Source: Bacteroidia bacterium | GTDB taxonomy: Bacteria; Bacteroidota; Bacteroidia; CAILMK01; JBBDIG01 | NCBI GenBank assembly: GCA_040880525.1 | Contig: JBBDIG010000050.1 | Span: forward strand, 1 to 64,000 | Length of the DNA stretch: 64,000 bases | Direction: 5' to 3' | Part shown: one piece after another, positions 24,882 through 35,311 of the stretch | Numbering within the stretch: position 1 is the stretch's first letter | Layout of the letters: each line of letters starts with the position of its first letter | Translations under genes and position numbers: made by a program | Notes under the pieces: generated by a model | What the model saw: only the letters and a program-made list of their open reading frames with translations | Told to the model about the DNA's origin: nothing | Database searches by the model: none

Positions 24882-26576
24882 ATGAAGTATATTTTAGCAA
24901 TTGGATTTCTGATCGTGCTTGCACAACCATCGCTGAGAGGGCAGGATGCTAATCTTCCGCACAATACCCTTTCATATCAATACCTTGACAGGCTGGAAAT
25001 AAAAAGCGGCAAGCTGAACGACTCCATGTATTTGGATCTTCGGGAAGTGCCGAGGCAGGCTGCCGCTGCATTCCTTCGTAAGCTCGATAGTTCTTCACTT
25101 GGCGCGAAGGACAGCTTTCAGCTTCAATATCTCCACAATGAGCTTCTGTTTGAATTTCCACAGTTACCAAAGGAAAGCAAGCGACCGGTGCTGAATACTT
25201 TTTACCGGGACCCTGCTAACTTTTTTCAGATAAATATTCCTGAATTTCAATTGACCATTAATCCTGTAGCTTATTTTCATTATGGAATGCCGGTCACTGA
25301 ATCCCCAACGGCAACTGATGATGAAGGACCGATTTATCAAAATACCAGAGGACTTGAACTTCGGGGCAGTGTAGATAGGAAGGTTGGCTTTTATGCAATG
25401 GTCCAGGAAAACCAGGCAGGTTTGCCAGATTATGTTGACCGGTTCGTGAGAGATCACAGGGCCATTCCCGGAGCTGGATTCTACAAAGGCTTTGGCACTG
25501 ACAGAACCGGCTATGATTATTTTGTAGCGCGCGGATACATTACAGCATCACCTACGCGGCACATCCGGGTTCAGTTCGGGCACGACCGCAACTTCATTGG
25601 AAATGGCTACCGTTCTTTGCTTATGTCTGATTTTTCTGATGATTATCTTTTTCTGAAAATCAACACCAACGTATGGAAGCTGAATTACCAGAATTTATTC
25701 ACAGAAATGACAGACCGGATTGGCTCCGTGGATGAGCCTTACAATAAAAAGTACGGAGCTTTTCATTACCTGAGTCTTAATATATCAGATAAACTGAATG
25801 TAGGACTTTTTGAAGGAATCATTTTTCATGACAGGCTGGGCACCGGCAGAGGCTACGATCTCAATTATCTGAACCCGGTAATTTTTTACCGGTCGGTAGA
25901 ACATGATCTTGGCAGCCCGGATAATGCGATGGTAGGATTGAATTTTAATATATTTCCCATTGGAAATGTAGCCGTTTATGGACAATTGGTTTTTGACGAA
26001 TTTCTCCTGGATAATTTTATGAACAGAGGCGACAGCTCGCAATGGTGGGGCAATAAGCACGGTTTGCAAGTGGGGCTGAAATATGTGGATGCGCTTACTA
26101 TTCCAAATCTTGATTACCAGGTGGAATTTAACACAGTTCGACCTTTTACTTATTCCGGGATAACGTCCGCTACTTCTTACACTCACTTTAATCAACCGCT
26201 GGCACATCCGCTCGGGGCATCCTTCAGGGAGGTGGTGAATATATTGATTTACAGACCCTGGCCCTTTTTGCAGTTCAGGATGCAGCACGTTTGGGCAACC
26301 TATGGGGAAGATTTAGACGGCCGGAACTATGGAGGAAATATTCTGCGCGGAAATCAGGATCACACTGGAGAATTCGGTTACAAAATAGCCGGAGGAGATA
26401 CCCGAAAACTTCATCTCGTGAATTTTACCACGACATGGCAGCCACGACACAATCTGTTCCTTGATCTGAACATATTGTTCCGCGAAGAAAGTGGAGAAAC
26501 TTCTTCTTTCACCGAGCCGGTTTTTACGACCCTGTCCATGCGTCTCAATATTCCTGAAAGAAGATTTGACTGGTAA
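24882..26576 (+). CDS. Wzi-like outer-membrane beta-barrel protein
   Basis: The 564-residue product has a signal peptide (about 1-22, ending LRG) and long stretches of alternating residues consistent with an outer-membrane barrel. FGHDRNFIGNGYRSLLMSDF (about 227-246) is a Bacteroidota hallmark of proteins related to the capsule assembly protein Wzi. The last strand (TLSMRLNIPERRFDW) ends in an aromatic residue. Function is inferred only from the family; a role in polysaccharide anchoring is possible. The frame opens at 24858, but ATG 24882 gives a normal signal peptide. Confidence 0.72.
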   Translation: MKYILAIGFLIVLAQPSLRGQDANLPHNTLSYQYLDRLEIKSGKLNDSMYLDLREVPRQAAAAFLRKLDSSSLGAKDSFQLQYLHNELLFEFPQLPKESKRPVLNTFYRDPANFFQINIPEFQLTINPVAYFHYGMPVTESPTATDDEGPIYQNTRGLELRGSVDRKVGFYAMVQENQAGLPDYVDRFVRDHRAIPGAGFYKGFGTDRTGYDYFVARGYITASPTRHIRVQFGHDRNFIGNGYRSLLMSDFSDDYLFLKINTNVWKLNYQNLFTEMTDRIGSVDEPYNKKYGAFHYLSLNISDKLNVGLFEGIIFHDRLGTGRGYDLNYLNPVIFYRSVEHDLGSPDNAMVGLNFNIFPIGNVAVYGQLVFDEFLLDNFMNRGDSSQWWGNKHGLQVGLKYVDALTIPNLDYQVEFNTVRPFTYSGITSATSYTHFNQPLAHPLGASFREVVNILIYRPWPFLQFRMQHVWATYGEDLDGRNYGGNILRGNQDHTGEFGYKIAGGDTRKLHLVNFTTTWQPRHNLFLDLNILFREESGETSSFTEPVFTTLSMRLNIPERRFDW

Positions 26577-26683
26577 TGAGGGGTTTCTTTACCCGAAAAG
26601 TATTTAGGCGTGGAGAACCTTTTCCTGTATTGGGTTTTATATGAGAAAATACCAGGATTTTTTTAAATATAAATAATTACAAA

Positions 26684-27151
26684 ATGAGCAACGACAAAAA
26701 GAACGAGATCATTGAAAATCTGAAGAAAAGCTATTGGATGGAAATAGAGACGGTGATGAACTACCTGGCCAATTCTGTTCATCTGGATGGAATAAGGGCT
26801 GAGGAAGTGAAGGAAAAGCTATCCGTGGAAGTGGCTGATGAACTGGGCCATGCCACGCGGCTTGCCAAAAGGCTGAAGGAACTGGGCGCTGCTGTGCCGG
26901 GCTCTCTGGAGTTCAATGCGGAGCAGAAAACCATGCAACCCCCGGAAGACACCACTGACATGTATGCCATCGTAAAAGGTGTGGTGGATGCTGAAACAGG
27001 TGCCATTGAGCAATACAAAAAAATTATCCGGCTCTGCGATGGAGTGGATTACGTTACGCAGGATCTGTGTATTGGTTTACAGGCGGATGAGGAAGAACAT
27101 TTGGTAATCTTTCAGGGCTATCTGAAGGCGCTTGATAAAGATAGAAAGTGA
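26684..27151 (+). CDS. Ferritin-like di-iron domain protein
   Basis: The 155-residue, all-helical product has the paired metal-ligand pattern of ferritin-like proteins: MEIETVMNYL (about 19-28), ADELGHATRL with ExxH (about 51-60), DAETGAIEQYKK (about 105-116) and ADEEEHLVIF with ExxH (about 136-145). It resembles bacterioferritin or DUF-type ferritin-like proteins, but heme-binding features are not apparent. It may store or oxidise iron in the cytosol. A strong terminator follows. Confidence 0.8.
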   Translation: MSNDKKNEIIENLKKSYWMEIETVMNYLANSVHLDGIRAEEVKEKLSVEVADELGHATRLAKRLKELGAAVPGSLEFNAEQKTMQPPEDTTDMYAIVKGVVDAETGAIEQYKKIIRLCDGVDYVTQDLCIGLQADEEEHLVIFQGYLKALDKDRK

Positions 27152-27178
27152 ATAAACCATCACTTCCTGATTTATGAG

Positions 27179-27210
27179 AAAAAACCCGGTGTAGCAGCCG
27201 GGTTTTTTTT
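27179..27210 (+). terminator. Intrinsic terminator of the ferritin-like gene
   Basis: AAAACCCGG (27181-27189) pairs with CCGGGTTTT (27198-27206), followed by T residues. It lies just before the opposing groEL terminator. Confidence 0.78.
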
Positions 27211-27218
27211 TGCATAAA

Positions 27219-27249
27219 AAAAGGCGGAAGTTCTGCACTTCCGCCTTTT
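27219..27249 (-). terminator. Intrinsic terminator of groES-groEL
   Basis: AAAAGGCGGAAG (27219-27230) pairs with CTTCCGCCTTTT (27238-27249). On the minus strand the hairpin is followed by a T run (27214-27220 read in reverse). Confidence 0.78.
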
Positions 27250-27284
27250 CACTAATAGCAGGTAATTAAATTTTCAGGTGCTGA

Positions 27285-28946
<1,662 letters not shown>

Positions 28947-28954
28947 TTAATATA

Positions 28955-29236
28955 TTACTTGTTAAGAACTGCGAGAATGTCAGATTCTCTCATAATGAGA
29001 TAGTCGTCACCCTCAATTGTGATCTCTGATCCGGAATATTTTCCGTACAGCACCTGGTCACCTTCTTTTACAGTTGTTGGCTCATCTTTTTTACCCGGAC
29101 CTACAGATACCACTTTTCCTTTTTGTGGTTTTTCCTTGGCCGTGTCAGGAATGATGATACCTGATGCAGTCTTTTCTTCTGCAGCGGCTGGCTGTACCAG
29201 CACTCTGTCTGCTAAAGGCTTAATGTTCAATCCCAT
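28955..29236 (-). CDS. groES: 10 kDa co-chaperonin GroES
   Basis: Heptameric lid of GroEL. The 93-residue product has the N-terminal [16 protein letters not shown] strand and the mobile loop [18 protein letters not shown] (about 20-37), then [11 protein letters not shown]. The length is standard. No CIRCE inverted repeat is present upstream; instead four TGRCA boxes with 12-13 bp spacing lie at 29286-29327. Confidence 0.97.
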   Translation of the reverse strand: MGLNIKPLADRVLVQPAAAEEKTASGIIIPDTAKEKPQKGKVVSVGPGKKDEPTTVKEGDQVLYGKYSGSEITIEGDDYLIMRESDILAVLNK

Positions 29237-29285
29237 ATTGAATAAAATTTTAAAGTTTGAATTGATTTGTTACGTGAATGGCCGT

Positions 29286-29327
29286 TGTCATAATATATGC
29301 CAATGAATTTGTCAGGAAATTTTGCCA
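29286..29327 (-). promoter_or_regulatory. Four phased TGRCA boxes upstream of groES
   Basis: On the plus strand TGTCA at 29286, TGCCA at 29298, TGTCA at 29310 and TGCCA at 29323 recur every 12-13 bases (TGRCA on the coding strand). They lie 50-91 bp before the groES start. Their regularity suggests a heat-shock control element or promoter; this is inferred from spacing only. Confidence 0.45.
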
Positions 29328-29470
29328 TTTGCGCACTGACAAAGCGGCAGGACGGAATGGAAGCCGCATAAGACTTGGCAAAGAGGATGGATAATCGTTT
29401 CCTTGCGCCCGGGAAAAATGTCTGAAAGGAGAGGGGCGAATGTTCGTCCCTGCGAAAACCTCTGTTCAAT

Positions 29471-29491
29471 TATATTTGACGCCTAAATTTG
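29471..29491 (+). promoter_or_regulatory. Two overlapping-range -7 promoter boxes for the M28 peptidase
   Basis: TATATTTG (29471-29478) and TAAATTTG (29484-29491) both match TAnnTTTG, 6 to 26 bp before ATG 29497. The longer frame from 29440 runs through them and is unlikely to be translated. Confidence 0.45.
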
Positions 29492-29496
29492 ACGAC

Positions 29497-30897
29497 ATGA
29501 ATAAACATTTTACTGCATTCTTAATAATTCTTTATGCTGGCTGTTTTCAAATCCTGCCGGCTCAGACGACCAAAGACTCGGTTCAAATCAGGGAAATTTA
29601 TGATTTTGCCTTAACGCGTGGTGAATGCTACGGCTGGCTTCGCTATTTGTCCAAAGAGATTGGAGGCAGGCTGAGCGGATCGCCTGAAGCTGAAGAGGCT
29701 GTGCAGTGGAGCCACCGGTTAATGGATAGCCTCGGATTTGACACCGTTTACCTGCAACCTGTCATGGTGCCGCACTGGGTTCGTGGAGAGAAGGAATATG
29801 CTGCCATTCTCGGTGAACAGGAATCTGGTAACTCGGAAGTGCCTGTGACAGCTTTAGGAGGAAGCATCAGGACGGAAAAGGATGGACTCACGGCACAGGT
29901 AGTGGAGGTTATGAATTTTGAAGAACTGGAGCAGTTGGGTGAGGCCAACGTCAAAGGCAAGATCGTTTTCTACAACCGGCCTATGGATCCGAAGAACATC
30001 ACTACTTTTTCATCGTATGGCGGAACTGTGGACCAGCGGTGGGCCGGTGCAGCGAAAGCGGCTAAATATGGTGCAGCCGGTGTTGTGGTGCGCTCGGTAG
30101 GATTGCGGCTTGATGATTTTCCGCATACCGGCACAATGCGGTATGACGAAGGTGTATCAAAAATACCGGCTGTAGCCATAAGTACAAACGGAGCGGAACT
30201 TCTCAGCAGCCGGCTCAAGAACGAACCGGAGCTAAAGTTTCATTTCAGGACTTCCTGTGAAACGTTGCCGGATGCACTGAGCTACAACGTGATTGGGGAA
30301 TTGCGGGGAGCAGAATTCCCGGATGAGATCATTGTGGTGAGCGGACACCTGGATGCATGGGACAATGGCGAAGGTGCCCATGATGACGGAGCCGGGTGCG
30401 TCCAGTCGATAGAAGTGCTGCGCATTTTTCAGGAATTGGACATAAAGCCTAAACGTACGCTGCGCGCGGTGATGTTCATGAATGAAGAAAACGGTTTGCG
30501 TGGCGGACTTCGCTATGCTGCCATTGCTGATTCCCTTGAAGAGAATCATATCGCGGCAATGGAATCGGACCGCGGCGGATTTACGCCCCGTGGTTTCAGT
30601 ATTGATGCAGGCGATGCCAACTTCAGAAAAATACTAAGCTGGAAGGCACTGCTGGCGCCCTACGGTTTGCACGACCTGGTAAAGGGTGGGAGCGGGGCTG
30701 ACATTGGTCCGCTCAAGCCGCAAGGGCCGGTTCTTATTGGATACTTACCAGATTCGCAACGCTACTTCGATATTCACCATGCACCCTCTGATGTATTTGA
30801 GGAGGTGAATAAACGCGAACTGGAACTTGGTGCTGCCGCTATGGCAGCGATTACTTATCTTATTGATCAATATGGTTTTGAAAAGGAATCGCGATAA
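29497..30897 (+). CDS. M28 family metallopeptidase (carboxypeptidase Q-like)
   Basis: The 466-residue product has a signal peptide (about 1-23, ending LPAQ) and should be exported. The protease-associated insertion is followed by a two-zinc catalytic domain: SGHLDAWDNGEGAHDDGAGC (about 285-304; His, Asp and Asp ligands), MNEENGLRGG with the general-base Glu-Glu pair (about 329), ESDRGGF (Asp) and FDIHHAPSDVFEEV (His). The order and spacing fit carboxypeptidase Q-type exopeptidases that release amino acids from peptides. Convergent with the next lipoprotein gene across a shared terminator. Confidence 0.88.
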   Translation: MNKHFTAFLIILYAGCFQILPAQTTKDSVQIREIYDFALTRGECYGWLRYLSKEIGGRLSGSPEAEEAVQWSHRLMDSLGFDTVYLQPVMVPHWVRGEKEYAAILGEQESGNSEVPVTALGGSIRTEKDGLTAQVVEVMNFEELEQLGEANVKGKIVFYNRPMDPKNITTFSSYGGTVDQRWAGAAKAAKYGAAGVVVRSVGLRLDDFPHTGTMRYDEGVSKIPAVAISTNGAELLSSRLKNEPELKFHFRTSCETLPDALSYNVIGELRGAEFPDEIIVVSGHLDAWDNGEGAHDDGAGCVQSIEVLRIFQELDIKPKRTLRAVMFMNEENGLRGGLRYAAIADSLEENHIAAMESDRGGFTPRGFSIDAGDANFRKILSWKALLAPYGLHDLVKGGSGADIGPLKPQGPVLIGYLPDSQRYFDIHHAPSDVFEEVNKRELELGAAAMAAITYLIDQYGFEKESR

Positions 30898-30927
30898 CCG
30901 TTCTGGCAACCAGAATAATCTGACAAC

Positions 30928-30965
30928 AAAAAAAGCCGGCCTGTATCCCAGGCCGGCTTTTTTAT
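30928..30965. terminator. Bidirectional terminator between convergent genes
   Basis: AAAAAAGCCGGCCTG pairs with CAGGCCGGCTTTTTT around a 4-6 base loop; T runs flank it on both strands, serving the M28 gene (+) and the Ig-like lipoprotein gene (-). Confidence 0.78.
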
Positions 30966-30978
30966 AAAAAGTAAAATT

Positions 30979-31365
30979 TTACTGTACGACATCCAAAGTA
31001 CGGGACTGTTCGCCTTTATTACCGGCTTTGTCAGTTGCCCTGACGATTACCTCTAATTCGGTATTGGCAGGCACGTTCGCCCGGTAAATTGTGTCCATCT
31101 GCGCAGAGGTGCCACTGTAAAGCCTGTTCGAGGAAAATACCTCCGAATTGTCGTTGAGTATAATTATTTCAACCGTCAGAAGTTCAATGTCATCGGTTGC
31201 CGTAGCGCGGATATCCAGCGTATCACCTCTGGAAACTACATCGCCTGTTTCAGGAGTACTGATGCTGACCGATGGTGGCTGCGTATCCTCTTCGTCCTCA
31301 TCTTTTTTACAGGAAGAGGTAACGATGGCCAAAGCCAGGAATGGAAGTAGTAATTTTTTTATCAT
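30979..31365 (-). CDS. Ig-like-domain lipoprotein
   Basis: The 128-residue product starts with a signal segment and lipobox (TSSC, Cys about 20) and an acidic KKDEDEEDTQPP linker. The rest is one bacterial Ig-like domain: PSVSISTPETGDVVSRGD (about 31-48), TDDIELLTVEIIILND, and VRATDKAGNKGEQS (about 109-122), as in Big/cadherin-like surface domains. It may bind protein or carbohydrate at the surface. The frame opens 36 codons earlier, but ATG 31365 leads directly into the signal peptide. Confidence 0.75.
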   Translation of the reverse strand: MIKKLLLPFLALAIVTSSCKKDEDEEDTQPPSVSISTPETGDVVSRGDTLDIRATATDDIELLTVEIIILNDNSEVFSSNRLYSGTSAQMDTIYRANVPANTELEVIVRATDKAGNKGEQSRTLDVVQ

Positions 31366-31452
31366 TGTGCTTGCATTTAAATGTTGGGTGAAAGATAAAC
31401 GTCTTTGTTCAAATTGAAATTTCTTCTGGGAAAAATTATTTGATTTATATAA

Positions 31453-31485
31453 AAAAAGCTGCTCGATTTTCATGAGCAGCTTTTT
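31453..31485 (-). terminator. Intrinsic terminator of pckA
   Basis: AAAAAGCTGCTC (31453-31464) pairs with GAGCAGCTTTTT (31474-31485) around a 9-base loop. On the minus strand it ends in a T run, 26 bp past the pckA stop. Confidence 0.72.
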
Positions 31486-31510
31486 AGTTATTAATATTTA
31501 AAATTCAGTA

Positions 31511-33115
31511 TCAGTTTCCTTTGGGAGCAGCCTCCAAAATTTCCTTGCTGGCATTTTCTGCATATTTTGCAAAGTTTTTATTGAAAGCATCTGCCAGGTA
31601 CTTAGCCTTCTCATCATAAGCTTCTTTATCGCTCCAGGTATTGCGAGGGCTTAAAATTTCGGATGGCACGCCAGGACAAGAAGCCGGGATGCTGAGTCCG
31701 AAAAAGCGGGTCTCGCTATATTTCACATTGTCCAGGTCTCCATTCAAAGCAGCATTGATGAGAGCCCGTGTGTAAGGCAGATTAATTCGGTTACCAACTC
31801 CATAGGGTCCTCCTGTCCAGCCTGTGTTTATAAGCCATACTTTAACGTTGCTCTTGTTAATTTTTTCGCCCAGCATCTCGGCATAGCGGGTGGGATGCAA
31901 TGGGAGGAATGGGGCTCCGAAACAAGCGGAAAAGGCCATCTGTGGTTCGGTGACGCCAGCTTCTGTTCCCGCTACTTTCGCTGTATATCCAGAGATAAAA
32001 TGATACATTGCCTGGCCTTTTGTGAGGCGCGAAATGGGGGGTAAAACCCCAAAAGCATCAGCCGTAAGCAGGAAAATGTTTTGAGGAGCTTCTCCCGCTG
32101 AAGGTATTACTGCATTTTCAATATGATCAATAGGATAGGCGGCTCTGGTATTTTCTGTTACCTCCGTATTGCTATAGTCAGGCTTCCGTGTATCAGGGAT
32201 GAAGCGGATGTTTTCCAGCAATGCTCCGAATTTTATCGCATCATAAATTTCAGGTTCCTTTTGGGCGGAAAGATTCACTACTTTGGCGTAGCAACCGCCT
32301 TCAAAGTTGAATACGCTGTTTTCCGTCCATCCGTGCTCGTCATCTCCAATGAGATTTCTGGCAGGATCAGCTGAAAGCGTGGTTTTGCCCGTGCCTGAAA
32401 GACCGAAGAAAACAGCCGTATCGCCTTCGCGGCCTATGTTGGCCGAGCAGTGCATGCTCAGCACATTTCGTTCGTGAGGCAGAATATAGTTGAGTACAGA
32501 GAAAATCCCTTTTTTAATTTCACCGGTGTAGGCGGTTCCTCCGATGAGGATTACCTGGCGGGTAAAGTTGATGATCGCGAAATTGGACTGGCGAGTTCCA
32601 TCTATTTCGGGATTGGCCTCAAATCCTGGTGCAGCGATCACCGTCCAGTCCGGAGAAAAATCCGCTACTTCATCCTTATTGGGGCGTAAAAAGAGATTGT
32701 AGGCAAATAAATTCTGAAAAGCGGATTCTGTAACGACACGTACGCTGAGCCGGTATTCCGGCAAGGCACAGGCATAGGCGTCTCTCACAAAAACCTCTTT
32801 TTCACTCAGGTAATTAATTACCTTTTCATATAGATCGTCAAATTTTTGGGAATCGAATTTAATATTGACGTCTCCCCACCATACGCTGTCCAGGGTTCTA
32901 TCATCGGCTACAATAAAGCGGTCTTTTGGAGAGCGTCCGGTAAACTTCCCGGTGTCAGCGGCCAATGCGCCATTGTCAGCAAGTTTTCCTTCGCCTCTTG
33001 CCAAAGCCTGTTCCACGAGTTCTGCCGGGGAAAGATTCCAGTATGCCTTGCGTATCTTTTCGAGCCCCATCTGGGTCAATGTTGAATTTTGACCTTTATA
33101 TCCGACTTCAATCAT
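31511..33115 (-). CDS. pckA: Phosphoenolpyruvate carboxykinase (ATP)
   Basis: It converts oxaloacetate and ATP to phosphoenolpyruvate and CO2, the first committed step of gluconeogenesis, or in some anaerobes the reverse. The 534-residue product matches the ATP-dependent family. TGRSPKDRF (about 58-66), the kinase P-loop GLSGTGKTTLSADP (about 237-250), the metal motif DDEHGWTENSVFNFEGGCYAK in two parts (DDEHGW, EGGCYAK), and the adenine-binding LINTGWTGGPYGVG (about 434-447) are visible. A TAAATTTG box (33154-33161) lies upstream. A good terminator follows. Confidence 0.96.
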   Translation of the reverse strand: MIEVGYKGQNSTLTQMGLEKIRKAYWNLSPAELVEQALARGEGKLADNGALAADTGKFTGRSPKDRFIVADDRTLDSVWWGDVNIKFDSQKFDDLYEKVINYLSEKEVFVRDAYACALPEYRLSVRVVTESAFQNLFAYNLFLRPNKDEVADFSPDWTVIAAPGFEANPEIDGTRQSNFAIINFTRQVILIGGTAYTGEIKKGIFSVLNYILPHERNVLSMHCSANIGREGDTAVFFGLSGTGKTTLSADPARNLIGDDEHGWTENSVFNFEGGCYAKVVNLSAQKEPEIYDAIKFGALLENIRFIPDTRKPDYSNTEVTENTRAAYPIDHIENAVIPSAGEAPQNIFLLTADAFGVLPPISRLTKGQAMYHFISGYTAKVAGTEAGVTEPQMAFSACFGAPFLPLHPTRYAEMLGEKINKSNVKVWLINTGWTGGPYGVGNRINLPYTRALINAALNGDLDNVKYSETRFFGLSIPASCPGVPSEILSPRNTWSDKEAYDEKAKYLADAFNKNFAKYAENASKEILEAAPKGN

Positions 33116-33153
33116 ACTCTGCTTTTAATAGAATTATTCAAATTTTTAAAGGG

Positions 33154-33161
33154 CAAATTTA
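33154..33161 (-). promoter_or_regulatory. Bacteroidota -7 promoter box (TAAATTTG) for pckA
   Basis: Exact TAnnTTTG on the minus strand, 38 bp before the pckA start codon. Confidence 0.45.
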
Positions 33162-33241
33162 GTTAAAATCCAAACGCCCTTTTTTGCGTGAAATACATAA
33201 GAAGGTTTGAATTCGAGGGATACTATAAGCTGATTTAAACT

Positions 33242-33266
33242 AAAAAAGGAGTGATTGTGTCACTCC
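33242..33266 (-). terminator. Intrinsic terminator of the small lipoprotein gene
   Basis: On the minus strand GGAGTGA pairs with TCACTCC around a 5-base loop and is followed by six T residues (33242-33247 read in reverse), 25-50 bp past the stop. Confidence 0.72.
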
Positions 33267-33291
33267 TCTGATTTTTTTGGCCTCTCCCCAA

Positions 33292-33537
33292 CTATCGGCT
33301 CATGCCAGTATCTGTTTCAGTTGGCAGCAGAGATGTGTCTATCACGGCCGTGTCCTGAGCAGCATTGTCCATTTCCATAGACTGGTCGCTTTCCAGGTCA
33401 TGGAGCATGCTGTCTCGCATTTCTTCATATTCCCGGTCCGCCTGCTCATCTTCAGAGTTTGAAGCATTATCACAAGCTGCAAATGAAAAGATCCCCGCGA
33501 TCATAAGTAACCAAGCCGTCCTTTTAATAATCATCAT
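33292..33537 (-). CDS. Small acidic lipoprotein
   Basis: The 81-residue product has a signal segment with lipobox (FSFAAC, Cys about 22). The mature part is short, acidic and Met/Ser-rich (EDEQADREYEEMRDSMLHD), without recognisable fold. Its promoter lies between it and der, and a good terminator follows, so it is a discrete transcription unit. Function is unknown. Confidence 0.62.
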   Translation of the reverse strand: MMIIKRTAWLLMIAGIFSFAACDNASNSEDEQADREYEEMRDSMLHDLESDQSMEMDNAAQDTAVIDTSLLPTETDTGMSR

Positions 33538-33599
33538 GTTCGCTATTAGTGGTGATTGAAAATAAGCGGCAAAAATAGAAGATTTGGGATGAACACCAA

Positions 33600-34913
33600 T
33601 TATTTTTTCTTAAAGTAGAATGATAAAGGAACCCCTGTGAAATCGAATTTTTCACGCATCTTATTTTCAAGAAATCGTTTATAAGATTCCTTCACGGCCT
33701 GGGGATAATTACAAAATAATGCAAAAGCCGGATTCTTTGATGGAACCTGCGTGGTATACTTTATTTTGATGTATTTACCCCGGTGAGATGGGGGAGGAAA
33801 AGCCTGTATCAATTCCAGCAGAAACTCATTGAGTTTTGGTGTGCTGATCCTTTGTTTCCTGTTTTCAAACACTTGAATGCCCACCTCAAGCGCTTTATGA
33901 ATACGGGTTTTATCCAGGGCTGAAATGAACAATACAGGGACATCAGAGAAGGGAGACAGCTTATCGCGGATCACTTCCGTATAGTGTTTCGTGGTTACGC
34001 CTTCTTCTTGCTTTGCCAGGTCCCATTTATTCACGAGGATGACCACGCCTTTCCTGCGCTTAACTGCAAGGCTGAATATATTTATGTCCTGTGCCTCTAT
34101 TCCCTCTCTTGCATCAATCATTACAAAGCATACATCCGCATCTTCCACGGCCTTTATTGTCCGCATTACAGAATAAAATTCGATGTCTTCCGTAACGTTT
34201 TTCTTCTTGCGTAAACCGGCCGTGTCAATGAGGTAGAATTCTTTATTATACTTATTATATAAGGTATGAATTGAATCGCGGGTGGTTCCCGGAATCTCTG
34301 ACACGATGGTTCTTTCCTCCCCGATAAGGACATTGATAAAGGTGGATTTACCCACATTCGGGCGGCCCACAATGGCAAATCTCGGGATGTCAGGATTTTC
34401 TTCCGGGGTGTTGTCTTCCACCGGAAGCTTTTCCATCACGGCATCAAGCAGATCCCCGGTTCCGGAGCCGCTCATGGATGAAATGGGAATTACATCATCG
34501 AACCCGAACTTGTAGAACGGGGATACCTCCTGATAGCGCTGGAAATTATCAGCTTTATTTGCTACTACCAATACAGGTTTGCCTGCTTTTCTCATCAGTT
34601 TGGCAAACTCCTCATCCTCTCCGGTGATTCCCACAGCCACATCCACCATGAAGAGCAGTAAATCTGCCTCGCGAATAGCGATCTCAACCTGCTTTCTGGT
34701 TTCGGTCTCGAATATGTCGTTGGGGCGGGGCACGTATCCGCCCGTATCAATGATAGTGAATGCGGTGCCATTCCACTCTCCGCGCCCGTAATGGCGGTCG
34801 CGGGTAACGCCACTGGTATCATGTACAATGGCATTCCTCGCTTCGGTGATGCGATTGAACAAAGTGGATTTCCCTACGTTCGGCCGCCCGACAATGGCTA
34901 CGATCCGGCTCAT
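33600..34913 (-). CDS. der: GTPase Der (EngA)
   Basis: Essential GTPase for maturation of the 50S ribosomal subunit. The 437-residue product has two consecutive G domains. The first shows GRPNVGKST (9-17), DTSGVTRD, DTGGY and NKAD. The second, about residue 178 on, shows GRPNVGKST again, TTRDS, DTAGLRKK and NKWD. The C-terminal KH-like domain starts near PPPSHRGKYIKIKYTTQ. The length is normal. It is transcribed away from the satD-like gene. Confidence 0.96.
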   Translation of the reverse strand: MSRIVAIVGRPNVGKSTLFNRITEARNAIVHDTSGVTRDRHYGRGEWNGTAFTIIDTGGYVPRPNDIFETETRKQVEIAIREADLLLFMVDVAVGITGEDEEFAKLMRKAGKPVLVVANKADNFQRYQEVSPFYKFGFDDVIPISSMSGSGTGDLLDAVMEKLPVEDNTPEENPDIPRFAIVGRPNVGKSTFINVLIGEERTIVSEIPGTTRDSIHTLYNKYNKEFYLIDTAGLRKKKNVTEDIEFYSVMRTIKAVEDADVCFVMIDAREGIEAQDINIFSLAVKRRKGVVILVNKWDLAKQEEGVTTKHYTEVIRDKLSPFSDVPVLFISALDKTRIHKALEVGIQVFENRKQRISTPKLNEFLLELIQAFPPPSHRGKYIKIKYTTQVPSKNPAFALFCNYPQAVKESYKRFLENKMREKFDFTGVPLSFYFKKK

Positions 34914-35235
34914 TTTTTTTGGATTTTAATAATAGTAAATAGAATCATAATGCGCTTTGCCGGCATCATGATCCTTTGCAGTAAATGCAGGTTCAAAGGT
35001 AAGTCCGGGTGCTTTCTAAAGCCTTATAGAGTTTCGTTTACCCATAGTCTTTTCTTTATGCTTGCCGGTCCGACTTTTTGAAACTTGCGTTATTTTTCAT
35101 TCCGATTATCCAGATATACGGTAAATGACTAGTTCAGATATATAACTTTCGGCCTCACCAACAGGGTCACGATTTTGGAAACAGAACGGGGTTTTCAAGG
35201 AGTTTGTGGGAATTAATCTAACATCATCGGTTTTG
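34914..35235. other. Gene-free divergent region between der and the satD-like gene
   Basis: No open frame with recognisable content is present. It must contain the der promoter. Its right end merges into the repeated operator at 35236-35311. Confidence 0.4.
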
Positions 35236-35311
35236 ACGATAAATGAAAATATCGTCTTAATAAACGATAATACTAAATATCATTGAATTTAACGATATTT
35301 GCTTTCATGAT
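35236..35311 (+). promoter_or_regulatory. Phased 28-bp operator repeats before the satD-like gene
   Basis: ACGATA half-sites start at 35236, 35264 and 35292, exactly 28 bp apart. Each of the first two is followed, after 8 bases, by TATCGT (35250-35255) or TATCAT (35278-35283), forming 20-bp inverted repeats ACGATA-N8-TATCRT. Further diverged right halves CATCAT (35222-35227) and CATGAT (35306-35311) keep the same phase; the last overlaps the ATG at 35307. The layout fits binding sites for a dimeric repressor, possibly the product of the gene itself. Confidence 0.6.

Noticed and set aside
29237-29440. CIRCE (HrcA operator) before groES
   Set aside because: The TTAGCACTC-N9-GAGTGCTAA pattern is absent.
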